NCBI RefSeq assembly: GCF_000306965.1
Contig: NZ_JH976435.1
Location: 309,880-373,879, forward strand
Direction: 5' to 3'
Length of the DNA stretch: 64,000 bases
Source: Amphibacillus jilinensis Y1
GTDB lineage: Bacteria > Bacillota > Bacilli > Bacillales > Amphibacillaceae
The position numbers and the translations under genes were made by a program. Under the pieces are notes generated by a model. That model was not told the DNA's origin, did no database searches, and saw only the letters and a list, made by a program, of their open reading frames with translations. Every line of letters starts with the position of its first letter. The stretch's first letter is position 1. This document shows positions 1-9,809 of this stretch, piece after piece.

Positions 1-74
1 TAAATAAATTAGCTTAAAATAATGATATTTCTTGACAAAACAGCAGGATTTTGAAAATAGTATGTGACGTTTTC

Positions 75-103
75 TTGACATTACTTATACGCACTATTAG
101 AAT
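75..103 (+). promoter_or_regulatory. SigA-type promoter, probably for rny
   Basis: TTGACA at 75-80 and TAGAAT at 98-103 are separated by 17 bases, a near-consensus housekeeping promoter. A second possible -10 (TATAAT, 112-117) lies just downstream without a matching -35. The nearest downstream gene on this strand is rny, whose start lies about 125 bases from the -10, leaving a leader of roughly 120 bases. Confidence 0.65.
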
Positions 104-228
104 TAATGGTGTATAATTCATTTTTTTAAAATTATACACAACTATTAATGACGCATTTTAAATGAGTAAGACAAGTACATGCCGACTTAACTTAAGTTTA
201 AAAATGAATAGCAAGAGGAGGTGAAACC

Positions 229-1800
229 ATGAATTATACGGACTTTTTGGTTATCGTCATCTCCAGTTTGGCTATCCTAATCGTCGGTATTGTTGTTGGC
301 TATCTGATTCGTAAATCAATTGCAGAGAAAAAGATTTCAAGTGCAGAAGAGTTGGCTAAACAGATCGTAGCTGAGGGGCATCGCAATGCAGAAGTTGCTA
401 AGAAAGAAGCCCTTTTAGAAGCGAAGGATGAGAATCATAAATTTCGTCAGCAAGCAGAGGACGAACTTCGCGAACGACGTGTTGAACTTCAGAAGCAAGA
501 AAATCGTCTCATGCAAAAAGAGGAGAACCTTGATCGCAAAGACGAAACGTTAGATAAACGTGAGCGTATGCAAGAGAAGAAGGAAAACTCATTAACAGAA
601 AAACAACAACAAATTGAAGAAATGGAAGGCAAAGTGGAGGCCTTGTTGAAAGATCAACAGGCTGAACTGGAGCGCATTTCTGGTTATACATCGGATCAAG
701 CAAAACAAGTGATTTTGGAACGGGTCGAAAAAGAAGTTAGTCATGAAACAGCACTTATTATTAAAGAGGCAGAAAATCGTACAAAAGAAGAAGCAGACAA
801 AAAGGCTAAGGAGATTTTATCACTCGCTATGCAACGTTGTGCAGCCGATCATGTTGCAGAAACGACTGTGTCTGTAGTAAATCTACCAAATGATGAAATG
901 AAAGGCCGAATTATTGGTCGTGAAGGTCGGAATATTCGAACTTTAGAAACCTTAACAGGTATCGATTTAATTATTGATGACACGCCAGAAGCTGTCATTT
1001 TATCTGGTTTCGATCCAATTCGTCGCGAGACAGCGCGAATTGCCTTAGAGAAATTAGTGCAAGATGGTCGTATTCACCCCGCACGTATTGAAGAGATGGT
1101 TGATAAGTCGAGACGTGAAGTGGATGAATATATTCGGGAAGTCGGTGAACAGACGACTTTCGAAGTAGGTGTACATGGTTTGCATCCTGACTTAATTAAG
1201 ATTCTTGGACGCCTCAAGTACCGTACAAGCTATGGTCAAAATGTTTTGAAACACTCAATTGAAGTGGCCCATTTAGCTGGTTTACTTGCATCAGAGTTAG
1301 GGCAAGATGTTATGTTGGCTAAGCGAGCTGGACTATTACATGACATCGGAAAAGCGATTGATCATGAAGTAGAAGGTAGTCATGTTGAGATTGGAAAAGA
1401 GCTTGCAATGAAATACAAAGAAAAAGAAGTGGTTATTAATGCTATTGCCTCTCATCATGGTGATGAAGAGCCTACTTCTATTATTTCAGTCCTCGTTGCA
1501 GCTGCCGATGCTTTATCCGCTGCACGACCAGGTGCGAGAAGTGAAACATTAGAAAATTATATTAAAAGACTGGAAAAGCTTGAAGAGATTTCTGAATCTT
1601 ATGATGGGGTTGAGAAATCATTTGCTATTCAAGCTGGGCGAGAAGTTCGAATCATGGTTAAGCCGGATGAAATTGATGATCTTGAATCCGTGCGTATTGC
1701 TAGGGATATTCGTAAGCGAATTGAAGAAGAATTGAATTTTCCTGGACATATTAAAGTAACCGTTATTCGTGAAACACGTGCAGTAGAGTATGCAAAGTAA
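229..1800 (+). CDS. rny: Ribonuclease Y (endoribonuclease)
   Basis: This membrane-anchored endoribonuclease starts bulk mRNA decay and riboswitch turnover in Bacillales. The 523 residues show the full family layout: one N-terminal membrane segment (about residues 5-26), a long charged coiled coil (about 30-200), a KH RNA-binding domain (around [15 protein letters not shown]) and an HD domain with the metal-binding pair His371-Asp372 in LLHDIGKA. Length matches the usual 520 or so. The ATG has a very strong AGGAGGTG site 7-8 bases upstream. It heads the conserved rny-ymdB-spoVS run and is followed by its own terminator. Identification is essentially certain. Confidence 0.98.
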   Translation: MNYTDFLVIVISSLAILIVGIVVGYLIRKSIAEKKISSAEELAKQIVAEGHRNAEVAKKEALLEAKDENHKFRQQAEDELRERRVELQKQENRLMQKEENLDRKDETLDKRERMQEKKENSLTEKQQQIEEMEGKVEALLKDQQAELERISGYTSDQAKQVILERVEKEVSHETALIIKEAENRTKEEADKKAKEILSLAMQRCAADHVAETTVSVVNLPNDEMKGRIIGREGRNIRTLETLTGIDLIIDDTPEAVILSGFDPIRRETARIALEKLVQDGRIHPARIEEMVDKSRREVDEYIREVGEQTTFEVGVHGLHPDLIKILGRLKYRTSYGQNVLKHSIEVAHLAGLLASELGQDVMLAKRAGLLHDIGKAIDHEVEGSHVEIGKELAMKYKEKEVVINAIASHHGDEEPTSIISVLVAAADALSAARPGARSETLENYIKRLEKLEEISESYDGVEKSFAIQAGREVRIMVKPDEIDDLESVRIARDIRKRIEEELNFPGHIKVTVIRETRAVEYAK

Positions 1801-1824
1801 ATATGCTTTCATAGTAAAAAAGCG

Positions 1825-1858
1825 AAAGGAGCGACCAATATGTGGTCGCTTCTTTTTG
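1825..1858 (+). terminator. Intrinsic terminator after rny
   Basis: AGCGACCA (1830-1837) pairs with TGGTCGCT (1843-1850) around a 5-base loop. Flanking A/T pairs extend the stem, and a TCTTTTT tract follows. It separates rny from ymdB. Confidence 0.85.
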
Positions 1859-1926
1859 ACAAGAGTAGGAAACTATGTGAAACTGAGTGTTATATAATTA
1901 GAAGTATAGAGTGAAGGAGCACATTA

Positions 1927-2724
1927 ATGCGTATTTTATTTATTGGAGATATTGTTGGATCAATGGGGAGAGACCAACTTCAAACCTACTTACCCAAATT
2001 AAAACAGAAGTATCAACCTCAACTAACCATTGTAAATGGAGAAAATGCGGCTTCAGGTAAAGGCATTACTGAGAAGATTTATAAGCAATTTTTAGACTGG
2101 GGTGCTGACGTTTTAACGATGGGGAATCATACTTTTGATAAAAAAGAAATTTTTGAATTCATCGACCGTGCGAAGCGAATGATTAGACCGGCAAATTTTC
2201 CTGTTGGTACACCAGGTAATGGAATAACGTTTACTAACGTGAATGGTACAGAAGTAGCAGTAATTAATTTGCAAGGCAGAACGTTTATGCCGACTATTGA
2301 CGACCCATTTCGAAAAGCTGATGAACTGATAGCAGAAGCCCGAAAAAGAACGTCAATCATTTTTGTGGATTTTCATGCTGAAGCTTCGAGTGAGAAATTG
2401 GCACTAGCTTGGTATTTAGATGGACGTATCAGTGCTTTAGTTGGTACGCATACGCATGTGCAAACAGCTGACAATCGAATACTTGATCAAGGGACTGCCT
2501 ACATCACTGATGTGGGTATGACAGGTCCTTATGATGGAATTATTGGTACTGAACGTGAGGCGGTCATTAAGAAATTTTTAACCAATCTTCCTGTGCGTTT
2601 TGAAGCCATGAAGCATGGAAAACATCAGCTCAGTGGTGTAGTTATTGATATTGATCCTGTTTCAGGTAAGGCCAAACAAATTAATCGTATTTTGATTACC
2701 GAGGATCAACCTTTTTTCAGTTAA
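1927..2724 (+). CDS. ymdB: YmdB metallophosphoesterase (cyclic nucleotide phosphodiesterase)
   Basis: YmdB is a dimetal phosphodiesterase reported to act on 2',3'- and 3',5'-cyclic nucleotides. In B. subtilis it controls the switch between motility and biofilm formation. The 265 residues retain every metal ligand of the family: Asp8, Glu39, Asn40, Asn67, His68, His150, His175 and His177, in motifs GDIVG, NGEN, GNHTF, VDFHAE and GTHTH. Length is normal. An AAGGAG site precedes the ATG. It follows the rny terminator, so it is probably transcribed from its own promoter; a TATAAT at 1893-1898 is present but lacks a good -35. Its biofilm role is worth noting because a large EPS locus lies further along. 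Confidence 0.97.
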   Translation: MRILFIGDIVGSMGRDQLQTYLPKLKQKYQPQLTIVNGENAASGKGITEKIYKQFLDWGADVLTMGNHTFDKKEIFEFIDRAKRMIRPANFPVGTPGNGITFTNVNGTEVAVINLQGRTFMPTIDDPFRKADELIAEARKRTSIIFVDFHAEASSEKLALAWYLDGRISALVGTHTHVQTADNRILDQGTAYITDVGMTGPYDGIIGTEREAVIKKFLTNLPVRFEAMKHGKHQLSGVVIDIDPVSGKAKQINRILITEDQPFFS

Positions 2725-2810
2725 TCATTCGATTAAAAGTAAGCATATCAGCAATTTGTGAGAATATAGTAAAAGTGGAACGACTTTAGAAAACCAAGGA
2801 GGTAGCAAAA

Positions 2811-3071
2811 GTGGACGTATTAAAAGTTTCAGCTAAATCAAACCCAAATTCAGTAGCAGGTGCCTTAGCAAATGTGTTGCGCGAACGTGGTTCGGCAGAA
2901 ATTCAGGCCATTGGTGCAGGTGCACTTAATCAATCTGTGAAGGCTGTAGCAATAGCTCGTGGTTTTGTTGCACCTAGTGGAGTTGACTTAATATGTATCC
3001 CTGCTTTTACAGATATTAAAATCGATGATGAAGAAAGAACAGCAATTAAACTCATTGTTGAACCTCGTTAA
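2811..3071 (+). CDS. spoVS: Stage V sporulation protein S (ALBA-like)
   Basis: SpoVS is a small ALBA-fold protein needed for normal progress through sporulation. The 86-residue sequence begins VDVLKVSAKSNPNSVAGALA and carries the family core around RGSAEIQAIGAGALNQ and IARGFVAPSG. It is nearly identical in length and pattern to other Bacillales copies. The GTG start is set by a perfect AAGGAGG site 7-8 bases upstream. It lies in the conserved position after ymdB and is followed by a strong terminator. No convincing SigH promoter could be picked out in the 86-base gap upstream. Confidence 0.97.
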   Translation: MDVLKVSAKSNPNSVAGALANVLRERGSAEIQAIGAGALNQSVKAVAIARGFVAPSGVDLICIPAFTDIKIDDEERTAIKLIVEPR

Positions 3072-3078
3072 TTGGCTT

Positions 3079-3108
3079 TCCTGTTTGTATCTTACAAACA
3101 GGATTTTT
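3079..3108 (+). terminator. Intrinsic terminator after spoVS
   Basis: TCCTGTTTGTA (3079-3089) and TACAAACAGGA (3093-3103) form a perfect 11-bp stem with a 3-base loop, followed by TTTTT. Confidence 0.9.
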
Positions 3109-3133
3109 CACATTTTAAGGAGAGTGACTGACG

Positions 3134-4060
3134 ATGTTAATCGATGCACATTGTGATTTGTTATATCAACTTTGGCAGCATTCATACGATATTAATCAAT
3201 CAAAGCAGCTTCAATTTGATTTAACGAAGTGGCGTAATAGCCCTGTGCGTATTCAGGCTTTTGCTATATTTGTACCTGATGATGTTCCAGAGTATAAGCA
3301 ATATGATGTGGCATTGAAAATGGTGGAGCTTTTTTATGAAAAAATCATTACACCCAATCCTGACATAGTGCAAATTAAAACAAAAAAAGATATTGAAGAT
3401 TTAGAAAATCATCAACGTGGTGCCATCTTAACTTTAGAAGGTTGTCATCCAATAGGAAGAGATTTAAACAAATTAAAGCAATTGCTTGATTATGGTGTCC
3501 GAATTGTCGGGTTGACATGGAATAACAACAATGCTATTGCTGATAGTATTGATCATCCTCATGGAAAGGGATTAAGCAGTTTTGGTTATGAAGTCATTGA
3601 TTTATTAAATGACGAACAAATTTGGACAGATGTTTCACATTTATCTATCAAAGGATTTTATGATGTTATATCTACTGCACATGGCGTGATGGCATCGCAT
3701 AGCAATGCTTTTTCGGTATGTCCACATAGGCGTAATCTTGATGATCAGCAGATAGCCGCACTAATCAAACGTGAGGGTTGGATTGGTGTTACTTTTGTTC
3801 CTTACTTTACAAAGCCAAATGAGCCAGTGCAAATTAATGATGTCATGAAACATATTGATTATTTTCTCGAATGCGGGGCAAGAGATCATCTAGGTTTTGG
3901 CTCTGACTTCGATGGTATATCAACGACCATTCAAAATTTAGAAACAGTTGAAAATTATGTTAATATAATAGAGGCACTAGATAAAAGATACGATAAATCA
4001 ACGGTTAAGCAAATTACTGGTGCAAATTTTATAAGAAAATTCCCTAGATTGAAAGAGTAA
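3134..4060 (+). CDS. Membrane dipeptidase family (M19) zinc peptidase
   Basis: This is a probable metallo-dipeptidase of the renal dipeptidase family (M19), which cleaves dipeptides including those with a D-residue. The 308 residues show the binuclear zinc motifs in order: DAHCD at the N terminus, LTLEGCHPIG with the bridging Glu, DVSHLS, ASHSNAFSVCPHRRNL and FGSDFDGI near the C terminus. Length fits the bacterial family. The ATG follows AAGGAG. It occupies the place where B. subtilis carries tdh-kbl between spoVS and miaB. The physiological substrate cannot be told from sequence. Confidence 0.92.
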   Translation: MLIDAHCDLLYQLWQHSYDINQSKQLQFDLTKWRNSPVRIQAFAIFVPDDVPEYKQYDVALKMVELFYEKIITPNPDIVQIKTKKDIEDLENHQRGAILTLEGCHPIGRDLNKLKQLLDYGVRIVGLTWNNNNAIADSIDHPHGKGLSSFGYEVIDLLNDEQIWTDVSHLSIKGFYDVISTAHGVMASHSNAFSVCPHRRNLDDQQIAALIKREGWIGVTFVPYFTKPNEPVQINDVMKHIDYFLECGARDHLGFGSDFDGISTTIQNLETVENYVNIIEALDKRYDKSTVKQITGANFIRKFPRLKE

Positions 4061-4141
4061 ATCAAGCTTTTTCACACAAAAAAGTATGCTAACGTGTTAA
4101 AATGGACAAAGATGTACGTGTAAGGAAGGAGTCATTTTCAA

Positions 4142-5695
4142 ATGAACGAAAAACAACGTAAAGAAAGTAGTCAAATAAAACAAGATACAGATGCAAACTT
4201 AGATCGTTTAAAAAAGATGGATTCAGATGAGTTGATCGGTAAGTATTTTCAGACAACTTATGAGCCACCAAATTTAAAGAAAGCTAAAAAGCGGCTCAAG
4301 AAAGATGTCGATATTCATTACGACTTTAGTATTCCGGAGGATATGAAAGGCATCGGAAAAGACAAAAAATTTCTGATTCGCACATATGGATGTCAAATGA
4401 ATGAACATGATACCGAAGTTATGGCGGGCTTATTAACGGATTTAGGCTATCAACCCGCAGAAGATACGAATGATGCAGATGTGATCTTATTAAATACATG
4501 TGCGATACGGGAAAATGCTGAAAATAAAGTTTTTGGTGAAATCGGTCACTTAAAACCGCTTAAAATGGAAAATCCTGATCTGATTATCGGTGTATGTGGC
4601 TGTATGTCTCAAGAAGAATCTGTTGTTAATCGTATTCTTAAGAAACATCCTTTTGTTGATATGATTTTTGGCACCCATAATATTCATCGTTTACCAAGCT
4701 TGTTAAAAGAAGCGATGTTTTCTAAAGCAATGGTTGTTGAGGTCTGGTCCAAAGAAGGCGACATTATTGAGAATTTACCAAAAGTCCGCAAAGGTAATAT
4801 TAAAGCATGGGTTAATATCATGTATGGTTGTGATAAGTTTTGTACGTACTGTATTGTTCCATATACAAGAGGAAAAGAGCGCAGCCGTTTACCAGAGGAT
4901 ATCATTCAAGAAGTACGCCACCTTGCAGCTCAAGGTTATCAAGAAGTGACTTTACTTGGACAAAATGTGAATGCTTACGGGAAAGACCTTGAGTTCGAAT
5001 ATGGTTTAGGTGATTTGATGGAAGAAATACGTAAGATTGACATCCCTCGTGTTCGTTTTACAACTTCTCACCCACGCGACTTTGATGACCGTCTGATTGA
5101 AGTATTGGCTAAAGGTGGTAATTTACTTGATCATATTCACTTACCTGTTCAATCCGGTAGCTCTGATGTATTACGAATAATGGCACGCCGTTATACACGT
5201 GAAGATTATTTAAGATTGGTTCGTAAAATTCGTGAAGCAATGCCAAATGCAACATTAACGACAGATATTATCGTTGGCTTTCCAAATGAAACTGATGAAC
5301 AATTTGAGGAAACAATGACATTAATGAAAGAAGTGGGATTTGAAGCGGCATATACTTTCATTTATTCACCACGTGAAGGTACACCGGCTGCACGATGGGA
5401 AGATAATATCCCAATGGAAGTGAAGAAAGAACGTCTTCAACGACTTAACGCCCTTGTTAATGAGCAATCCAAATCAGCTATGGAGAAGTATGAAGGGCAA
5501 ATAGTTAAGGTTTTAGTAGAAGGAGAAAGCAAAAAAGATCCTGAAGTATTATCAGGTTATACTGAACGGAATAAGTTAGTAAACTTCAAAGCATCTAAAA
5601 CACTTATTGGTAAAATTGTTCCGGTCAAGATTACAAAAGCTAAAACATGGTCATTAGACGGTGAACTCGTTGAGATGACGTCCGGAGTGTATTAA
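4142..5695 (+). CDS. miaB: tRNA-2-methylthio-N6-dimethylallyladenosine synthase MiaB
   Basis: MiaB is a radical-SAM methylthiotransferase that converts i6A37 to ms2i6A37 in tRNA; the i6A is made by MiaA, encoded at 11893-12828. The 517-residue protein has the MTTase domain with cluster cysteines Cys84, Cys120 and Cys154 and the radical-SAM triad Cys230-x3-Cys234-x2-Cys237 (CDKFCTYC). A C-terminal TRAM domain follows. An N-terminal extension of about 70 charged residues is typical of Bacillales copies. The start has an AAGGAG site. ricA begins 3 bases after the stop, fitting the known role of the Ric complex in MiaB iron-sulphur maturation. Confidence 0.97.
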   Translation: MNEKQRKESSQIKQDTDANLDRLKKMDSDELIGKYFQTTYEPPNLKKAKKRLKKDVDIHYDFSIPEDMKGIGKDKKFLIRTYGCQMNEHDTEVMAGLLTDLGYQPAEDTNDADVILLNTCAIRENAENKVFGEIGHLKPLKMENPDLIIGVCGCMSQEESVVNRILKKHPFVDMIFGTHNIHRLPSLLKEAMFSKAMVVEVWSKEGDIIENLPKVRKGNIKAWVNIMYGCDKFCTYCIVPYTRGKERSRLPEDIIQEVRHLAAQGYQEVTLLGQNVNAYGKDLEFEYGLGDLMEEIRKIDIPRVRFTTSHPRDFDDRLIEVLAKGGNLLDHIHLPVQSGSSDVLRIMARRYTREDYLRLVRKIREAMPNATLTTDIIVGFPNETDEQFEETMTLMKEVGFEAAYTFIYSPREGTPAARWEDNIPMEVKKERLQRLNALVNEQSKSAMEKYEGQIVKVLVEGESKKDPEVLSGYTERNKLVNFKASKTLIGKIVPVKITKAKTWSLDGELVEMTSGVY

Positions 5696-5698
5696 AAA

Positions 5699-6061
5699 GT
5701 GACATACTCAAAAGAAGAAATCTTTAAAAAGGTTGAAGAAATTACCAATGACTTAAATGCATTAGAAGAAGTGGAGCGCTATAAAGCACTCGAAGAACGC
5801 TTGAATGCTAATCAGAAAGTTAAGGACAAAATTAATCAAATTAAAGCATTACAGAAACAAGCTGTTAATTTACAAGCCTATGGAAAGCATGAGGCTGTTA
5901 AACAAATTGATCGACAAATTGATACAATCCAAGCTGAAATTGACGATATTCCCATTGTTGCAGAATTTAAAACCTCACAAGTTATTGTTAATGATGTGTT
6001 ACAATCACTAATTGGTAATATAGAGACTCAAGTTAGTGATAAATTAGATCAAAATGAATAA
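5699..6061 (+). CDS. ricA: RicA (YmcA), Ric/Y-complex regulatory protein
   Basis: RicA (YmcA) with RicF and RicT forms a complex that steers RNase Y processing, Spo0A activation and MiaB maturation. The 120-residue helical protein matches YmcA through the core NQIKALQKQAVNLQAYGKHEA and IPIVAEFKTSQVIVND. It starts with GTG 3 bases after miaB and is probably translationally coupled. B. subtilis YmcA is about 143 residues and ends in a Cys-containing tail. This protein stops early and contains no cysteine at all, which matters because cysteines of the complex hold Fe-S clusters. The stop is followed closely by a terminator, so truncation looks settled rather than a read error. Confidence 0.9.
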   Translation: MTYSKEEIFKKVEEITNDLNALEEVERYKALEERLNANQKVKDKINQIKALQKQAVNLQAYGKHEAVKQIDRQIDTIQAEIDDIPIVAEFKTSQVIVNDVLQSLIGNIETQVSDKLDQNE

Positions 6062-6113
6062 AGAAGGTTCGTTATCAAATCGCACCGATGACTTTTATCG
6101 GCTAGCGCAGCTT

Positions 6114-6152
6114 AACAAATCTCCCGACTACAATCGGGGGATTTGTTGTGTT
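6114..6152 (+). terminator. Intrinsic terminator after miaB-ricA
   Basis: AACAAATCTCCCGA (6114-6127) pairs with TCGGGGGATTTGTT (6134-6147) as a 14-bp stem with one wobble and a 6-base loop. The T-tract after it is short (GTGTTTTG). Confidence 0.75.
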
Positions 6153-6168
6153 TTGAGAACGAAAAAAA

Positions 6169-6309
6169 GTGGGTGAGGGCTACAGAACATAGGTCATGTA
6201 AACGTTACCACACGCTGTGGTGATTTTAGTCTATGATCTTACCCGTCAACTGATGGTTAGTTGGGTGAATTAGGGTACTAGCGGCCGTTATCACTCACCT
6301 TTGTTTTTT
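6169..6309 (+). ncRNA. Candidate structured RNA upstream of cotE
   Basis: This part of the 454-base gap before cotE folds by eye into a closed multibranch structure. GGGTGAG (6171-6177) pairs with CTCACCT (6294-6300), and GGC (6178-6180) with GCC (6284-6286). CATAG/CTATG (6188-6192/6231-6235) encloses ACCACA/TGTGGT (6207-6212/6216-6221). A second arm pairs CAACT/AGTTG (6247-6251/6259-6263) with ACC/GGT outside it. The closing helix runs straight into TTTGTTTTTT, so it could end as a terminator or act as a riboswitch or leader. I do not recognise it as a known riboswitch class. Confidence 0.45.
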
Positions 6310-6500
6310 ACGGACTGGTTATCTATGATAAATTCCGTCGCAAATTACCGAGTGAGCTGTTAGCTTCAGACATGAGCTGCTCTGGATTTATAAAAATAAT
6401 CTGTGTTTACAGTAGCAACGATTAGGCAAATGCATAGGATGAACTATGTGGTAAGTGTCACTTCGCCTAGCTATATTGAATAAACTGAACATGAAGAAAG
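6310..6500 (+). other. Rest of the ricA-cotE gap: further hairpins, no gene
   Basis: No reading frame of interest is present. Two more hairpins are visible: ACGGA/TCCGT (6310-6314/6334-6338) enclosing TTATC/GATAA, and TAGGC/GCCTA (6423-6427/6465-6469) enclosing CATAG/CTATG (6433-6437/6444-6448). They may belong to a cotE leader. No clear promoter was identified. Confidence 0.4.
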
Positions 6501-6515
6501 AGGAGGTTATTGTCT

Positions 6516-7064
6516 ATGTCATTTCTTGATCAAGATTATCGAGAAATTATTACAAAAGCTGTCATCGGTAAGGGTCGTAAGTTTACGCAAGATACCCATA
6601 TTATTAGTCCAACACATCAGCCATCTAGCATTTTAGGGTGTTGGATCATTAATCATTTATATAATGCCAAACGCAAAGGTGACGAGGTAGTAGAAGTAAG
6701 TGGGAGCTACGATATCAACGTTTGGTATTCATACAATGATCATACAAAGACAGAAGTTGTTACTGAGCGAGTGACGTATTCAGATCCCATTAAACTTGCT
6801 GTTAAAGATAAGCAAACAGTAGGATCTCACATTGAAGTTCATGCCAAACCGTTACAACAACCCAATTCATTATCCTGTACGATAGAGAAAGCAGATCGAA
6901 AAATTAAAACGGAAGTAGAACGCGAATTTTTAGTTGAAGTTATCGGTGATACAAAAGTAGCTGTTCGTGTTGATCCAAGTGGTGTTGTAGAAGGCGAAGA
7001 AGATTGGGTTGATCAGTTAACAGATGATGAGTTAATCAATTTAGAACCTAATGATACGAATTGA
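6516..7064 (+). CDS. cotE: Outer spore coat morphogenetic protein CotE
   Basis: CotE is the morphogenetic protein that nucleates the outer spore coat in the mother cell. The sequence matches the family throughout: [19 protein letters not shown] near the N terminus, [32 protein letters not shown] and an acidic C-terminal tail. I place the start at ATG 6516, nine bases after a perfect AGGAGG, giving 182 residues. An in-frame TTG at 6510 is only three bases from that site. Position between ricA and mutS is conserved. Strong evidence that the host makes spores. Confidence 0.96.
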   Translation: MSFLDQDYREIITKAVIGKGRKFTQDTHIISPTHQPSSILGCWIINHLYNAKRKGDEVVEVSGSYDINVWYSYNDHTKTEVVTERVTYSDPIKLAVKDKQTVGSHIEVHAKPLQQPNSLSCTIEKADRKIKTEVEREFLVEVIGDTKVAVRVDPSGVVEGEEDWVDQLTDDELINLEPNDTN

Positions 7065-7070
7065 CAGGTT

Positions 7071-7103
7071 AAGCGTACATGTTGTTGTACGCTTTCTTTT
7101 TTT
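7071..7103 (+). terminator. Intrinsic terminator after cotE
   Basis: AAGCGTACA (7071-7079) pairs with TGTACGCTT (7086-7094), with a 6-base loop and a TCTTTTTTT tail. Confidence 0.9.
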
Positions 7104-7186
7104 ATCACAGATAACCATCCGTAATCAAAAATGTAAAATTTAATAATATTCTTTGAATCTACAGGTAAAAACCAGAGTTAATGATA

Positions 7187-7195
7187 TGCTATAAT
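7187..7195 (+). promoter_or_regulatory. Extended -10 promoter for mutSL
   Basis: TGCTATAAT is a perfect extended -10 element lying about 40 bases before the mutS start and after the cotE terminator. No good -35 is visible at 17 bases, which is usual for extended -10 promoters. Confidence 0.5.
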
Positions 7196-7235
7196 AATAG
7201 TATTGAAATTTTTATATAGTTTAGGAGATCGATTA

Positions 7236-9809
7236 ATGAGTAATTATACGCCAATGATTGAGCAATATTTAAAAATAAAAGCACAATACCAAGATAGTTT
7301 TCTCTTCTTTCGTTTAGGTGACTTTTATGAGATGTTTTTTGATGATGCATTAAAAGCATCTCGAGAGTTAGAGATTACGCTTACAAGTCGTGATGGTGGA
7401 GGAGAAGAACGTATACCTATGTGTGGTGTGCCTTACCATGCAGCAAGTAATTACATAAAAACACTAATTGAAAGAGGATTTAAAGTTGCAATATGTGAGC
7501 AGGTTGAAGACCCTAAAGTTGCCAAGGGTGTTGTGAAACGAGAAGTTATTCAACTTATTACGCCAGGTACAGTGATGGAAGGCGCAATGCTTGACGAAAA
7601 AGAAAATAATTATTTAGCAAGTATAACAAGTTTTGAACAAGGACATTATGTCCTGGCATACAATGATTTGTCCACAGGCGAGACGAGTGCAGCGCTCGTT
7701 CAAACAGGTTGGGATAGTGTGTTAAGTGAACTCTATAATAGACCGATTAGAGAAGTTGTTATTTCAAAAGACTTACCCGTAGATCATCAAGTTGATCTCA
7801 CCAATCGGCTTCAAGTAACATTGTCATATGTCGAAGAAACAACATTAGAGCAATCTTACGAACATTTGGTAGAAAATATTGACAATGAGAAACTGAAGAT
7901 AGGATTTGGTAGGCTTGTTCAATATATTCAAGCTACCCAGCAACGAGCACTTGATCATTTAAAGCCACTTCAAGTTATTAAACTAAACGAATATTTAGGG
8001 CTTGATATGTATTCAAAGCGTAACTTGGAGCTGACTGAAACCATTATCAAAAAAGGAAAGCAAGGGAGTTTGCTGTGGGTTCTTGATCAAACAGTAACTG
8101 CAATGGGTGCGCGTAAATTAAAAAAATGGCTAGAACGTCCATTACTTAATCAAGATATACTCACAAGACGTTATCAACTTGTAGATGGATTGATGGCTGA
8201 TTTTATCTCGCGTGAAGATTTACGTGAACAACTAAAATCCATTTACGATTTAGAGCGCTTAGCTGGGCGAGTTGCTTTTGGTAATGTTAATGCACGCGAT
8301 CTATTACAATTGAAATTATCAATTACAAAAGTACCTGGGTTAAAGGAAATATTAGCACAATTTTCGGAAGAACAATTAGTGAAGCGTGGAGAAGCTTTGG
8401 ATTCATTGACGGAGTTGCTAGACTTGCTTGAAACCAGTTTGACTGAAGACCCTCCCTTAACCATTAAAGAAGGGGGCATTATTCGAGATGGTTTTAATGA
8501 AGAGCTTGATAAATATCGAGATGCCTCACGAAACGGGAAACAATGGATTGCTGAACTAGAACAACAAGAAAAGCGAGCAACGAATATAAAATCTTTAAAA
8601 ATTGGTTACAACCGGGTTTTTGGTTATTATATAGAAGTGACCAAGGCCAATCTTCATTTGCTACCCGAGGGGAAATATGAACGCAAGCAAACATTAACCA
8701 ACGCAGAACGCTTTATTACACCAGAATTAAAGGAAAAAGAGCAATTAATTTTGTCAGCAGAGGAAAAGAGTGTCGATTTAGAATACGATTTATTTATTCA
8801 ATTACGAGAACAAGTTAAAGCTTACATTACACGTTTACAGACCTTAGCTGATCAAATTAGTGAGCTTGATGTGTTACAAAGTTTTGCTTTGGTGAGTGAA
8901 CAATATGGTTATGTTAAGCCGACATTAACAAACGAACATACGATGTCAATTGTAAAAGGGCGGCATCCAGTCGTAGAAAAGGTGATGAAAGACGAGGAGT
9001 ATGTGCCTAATGATGTATTAATGGATCAATCAAGTCAACTCCTTTTAATAACTGGGCCGAATATGTCTGGTAAAAGCACATACATGCGTCAAGTCGCATT
9101 AATTGCAATTATGGCCCAGATCGGATGCTTTGTGCCTGCTGAACATGCTACATTACCTGTGTTTGATAAAATCTTCACTCGAATTGGTGCCGCAGATGAT
9201 TTGGTTGCAGGACAAAGTACATTCATGGTTGAGATGCTTGAAGCAAAGCATGCACTAACGCAAGCGACAGAAAATAGTTTAATTTTGCTTGATGAAATTG
9301 GGCGTGGGACAAGCACCTATGATGGTATGGCTTTAGCACAAGCCATCATAGAATATGTTCACGATCGGGTAGGTGCCAAAACGCTTTTTTCTACGCATTA
9401 CCATGAATTAACAAGTTTAGAAGATCAATTAGAGCAATTAAGAAATATTCATGTCCGTGCTGAAGAATATGAGGGGCGTGTAGTCTTTCTCCATCAAATT
9501 CAAGATGGGGCCGCAGATAAAAGTTATGGTATTCATGTCGCTAAACTTGCGCAATTACCAGAAGAGTTAATTGAAAGAGCGCAAGTTATTTTAACTGAGT
9601 TAGAAATGGAACCAGAATCATCTGAAGTTCAGCAAGACACGAATCAATTAAGCTTTTTTACAACTGAACCTACTTCAATAGAAAAGAAACAATCAACTTC
9701 AAAGATCGAGCAAGCACTTAAAGCACTTGATTTAATGGAAATGACGCCGATGGAAGCTATTAATGAACTGTACCGATTGCAAAAGCTAGCGCGAAAGGAT
9801 GAATCATAA
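7236..9809 (+). CDS. mutS: DNA mismatch repair protein MutS
   Basis: MutS binds mismatches and small loops as an ATP-dependent clamp and recruits MutL. The 857-residue protein has the mismatch-contact motif ([12 protein letters not shown], with the Phe-x-Glu wedge), connector, lever and clamp regions, and the ABC-type ATPase with [10 protein letters not shown] and [16 protein letters not shown]-terminal tail that could reach the beta clamp follows. The start is ATG 7236 after AGGAGA; an upstream in-frame TTG at 7203 adds eleven unlike residues and lacks a site. mutL overlaps the stop by one base, so the two are translationally coupled. Confidence 0.98.
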   Translation: MSNYTPMIEQYLKIKAQYQDSFLFFRLGDFYEMFFDDALKASRELEITLTSRDGGGEERIPMCGVPYHAASNYIKTLIERGFKVAICEQVEDPKVAKGVVKREVIQLITPGTVMEGAMLDEKENNYLASITSFEQGHYVLAYNDLSTGETSAALVQTGWDSVLSELYNRPIREVVISKDLPVDHQVDLTNRLQVTLSYVEETTLEQSYEHLVENIDNEKLKIGFGRLVQYIQATQQRALDHLKPLQVIKLNEYLGLDMYSKRNLELTETIIKKGKQGSLLWVLDQTVTAMGARKLKKWLERPLLNQDILTRRYQLVDGLMADFISREDLREQLKSIYDLERLAGRVAFGNVNARDLLQLKLSITKVPGLKEILAQFSEEQLVKRGEALDSLTELLDLLETSLTEDPPLTIKEGGIIRDGFNEELDKYRDASRNGKQWIAELEQQEKRATNIKSLKIGYNRVFGYYIEVTKANLHLLPEGKYERKQTLTNAERFITPELKEKEQLILSAEEKSVDLEYDLFIQLREQVKAYITRLQTLADQISELDVLQSFALVSEQYGYVKPTLTNEHTMSIVKGRHPVVEKVMKDEEYVPNDVLMDQSSQLLLITGPNMSGKSTYMRQVALIAIMAQIGCFVPAEHATLPVFDKIFTRIGAADDLVAGQSTFMVEMLEAKHALTQATENSLILLDEIGRGTSTYDGMALAQAIIEYVHDRVGAKTLFSTHYHELTSLEDQLEQLRNIHVRAEEYEGRVVFLHQIQDGAADKSYGIHVAKLAQLPEELIERAQVILTELEMEPESSEVQQDTNQLSFFTTEPTSIEKKQSTSKIEQALKALDLMEMTPMEAINELYRLQKLARKDES

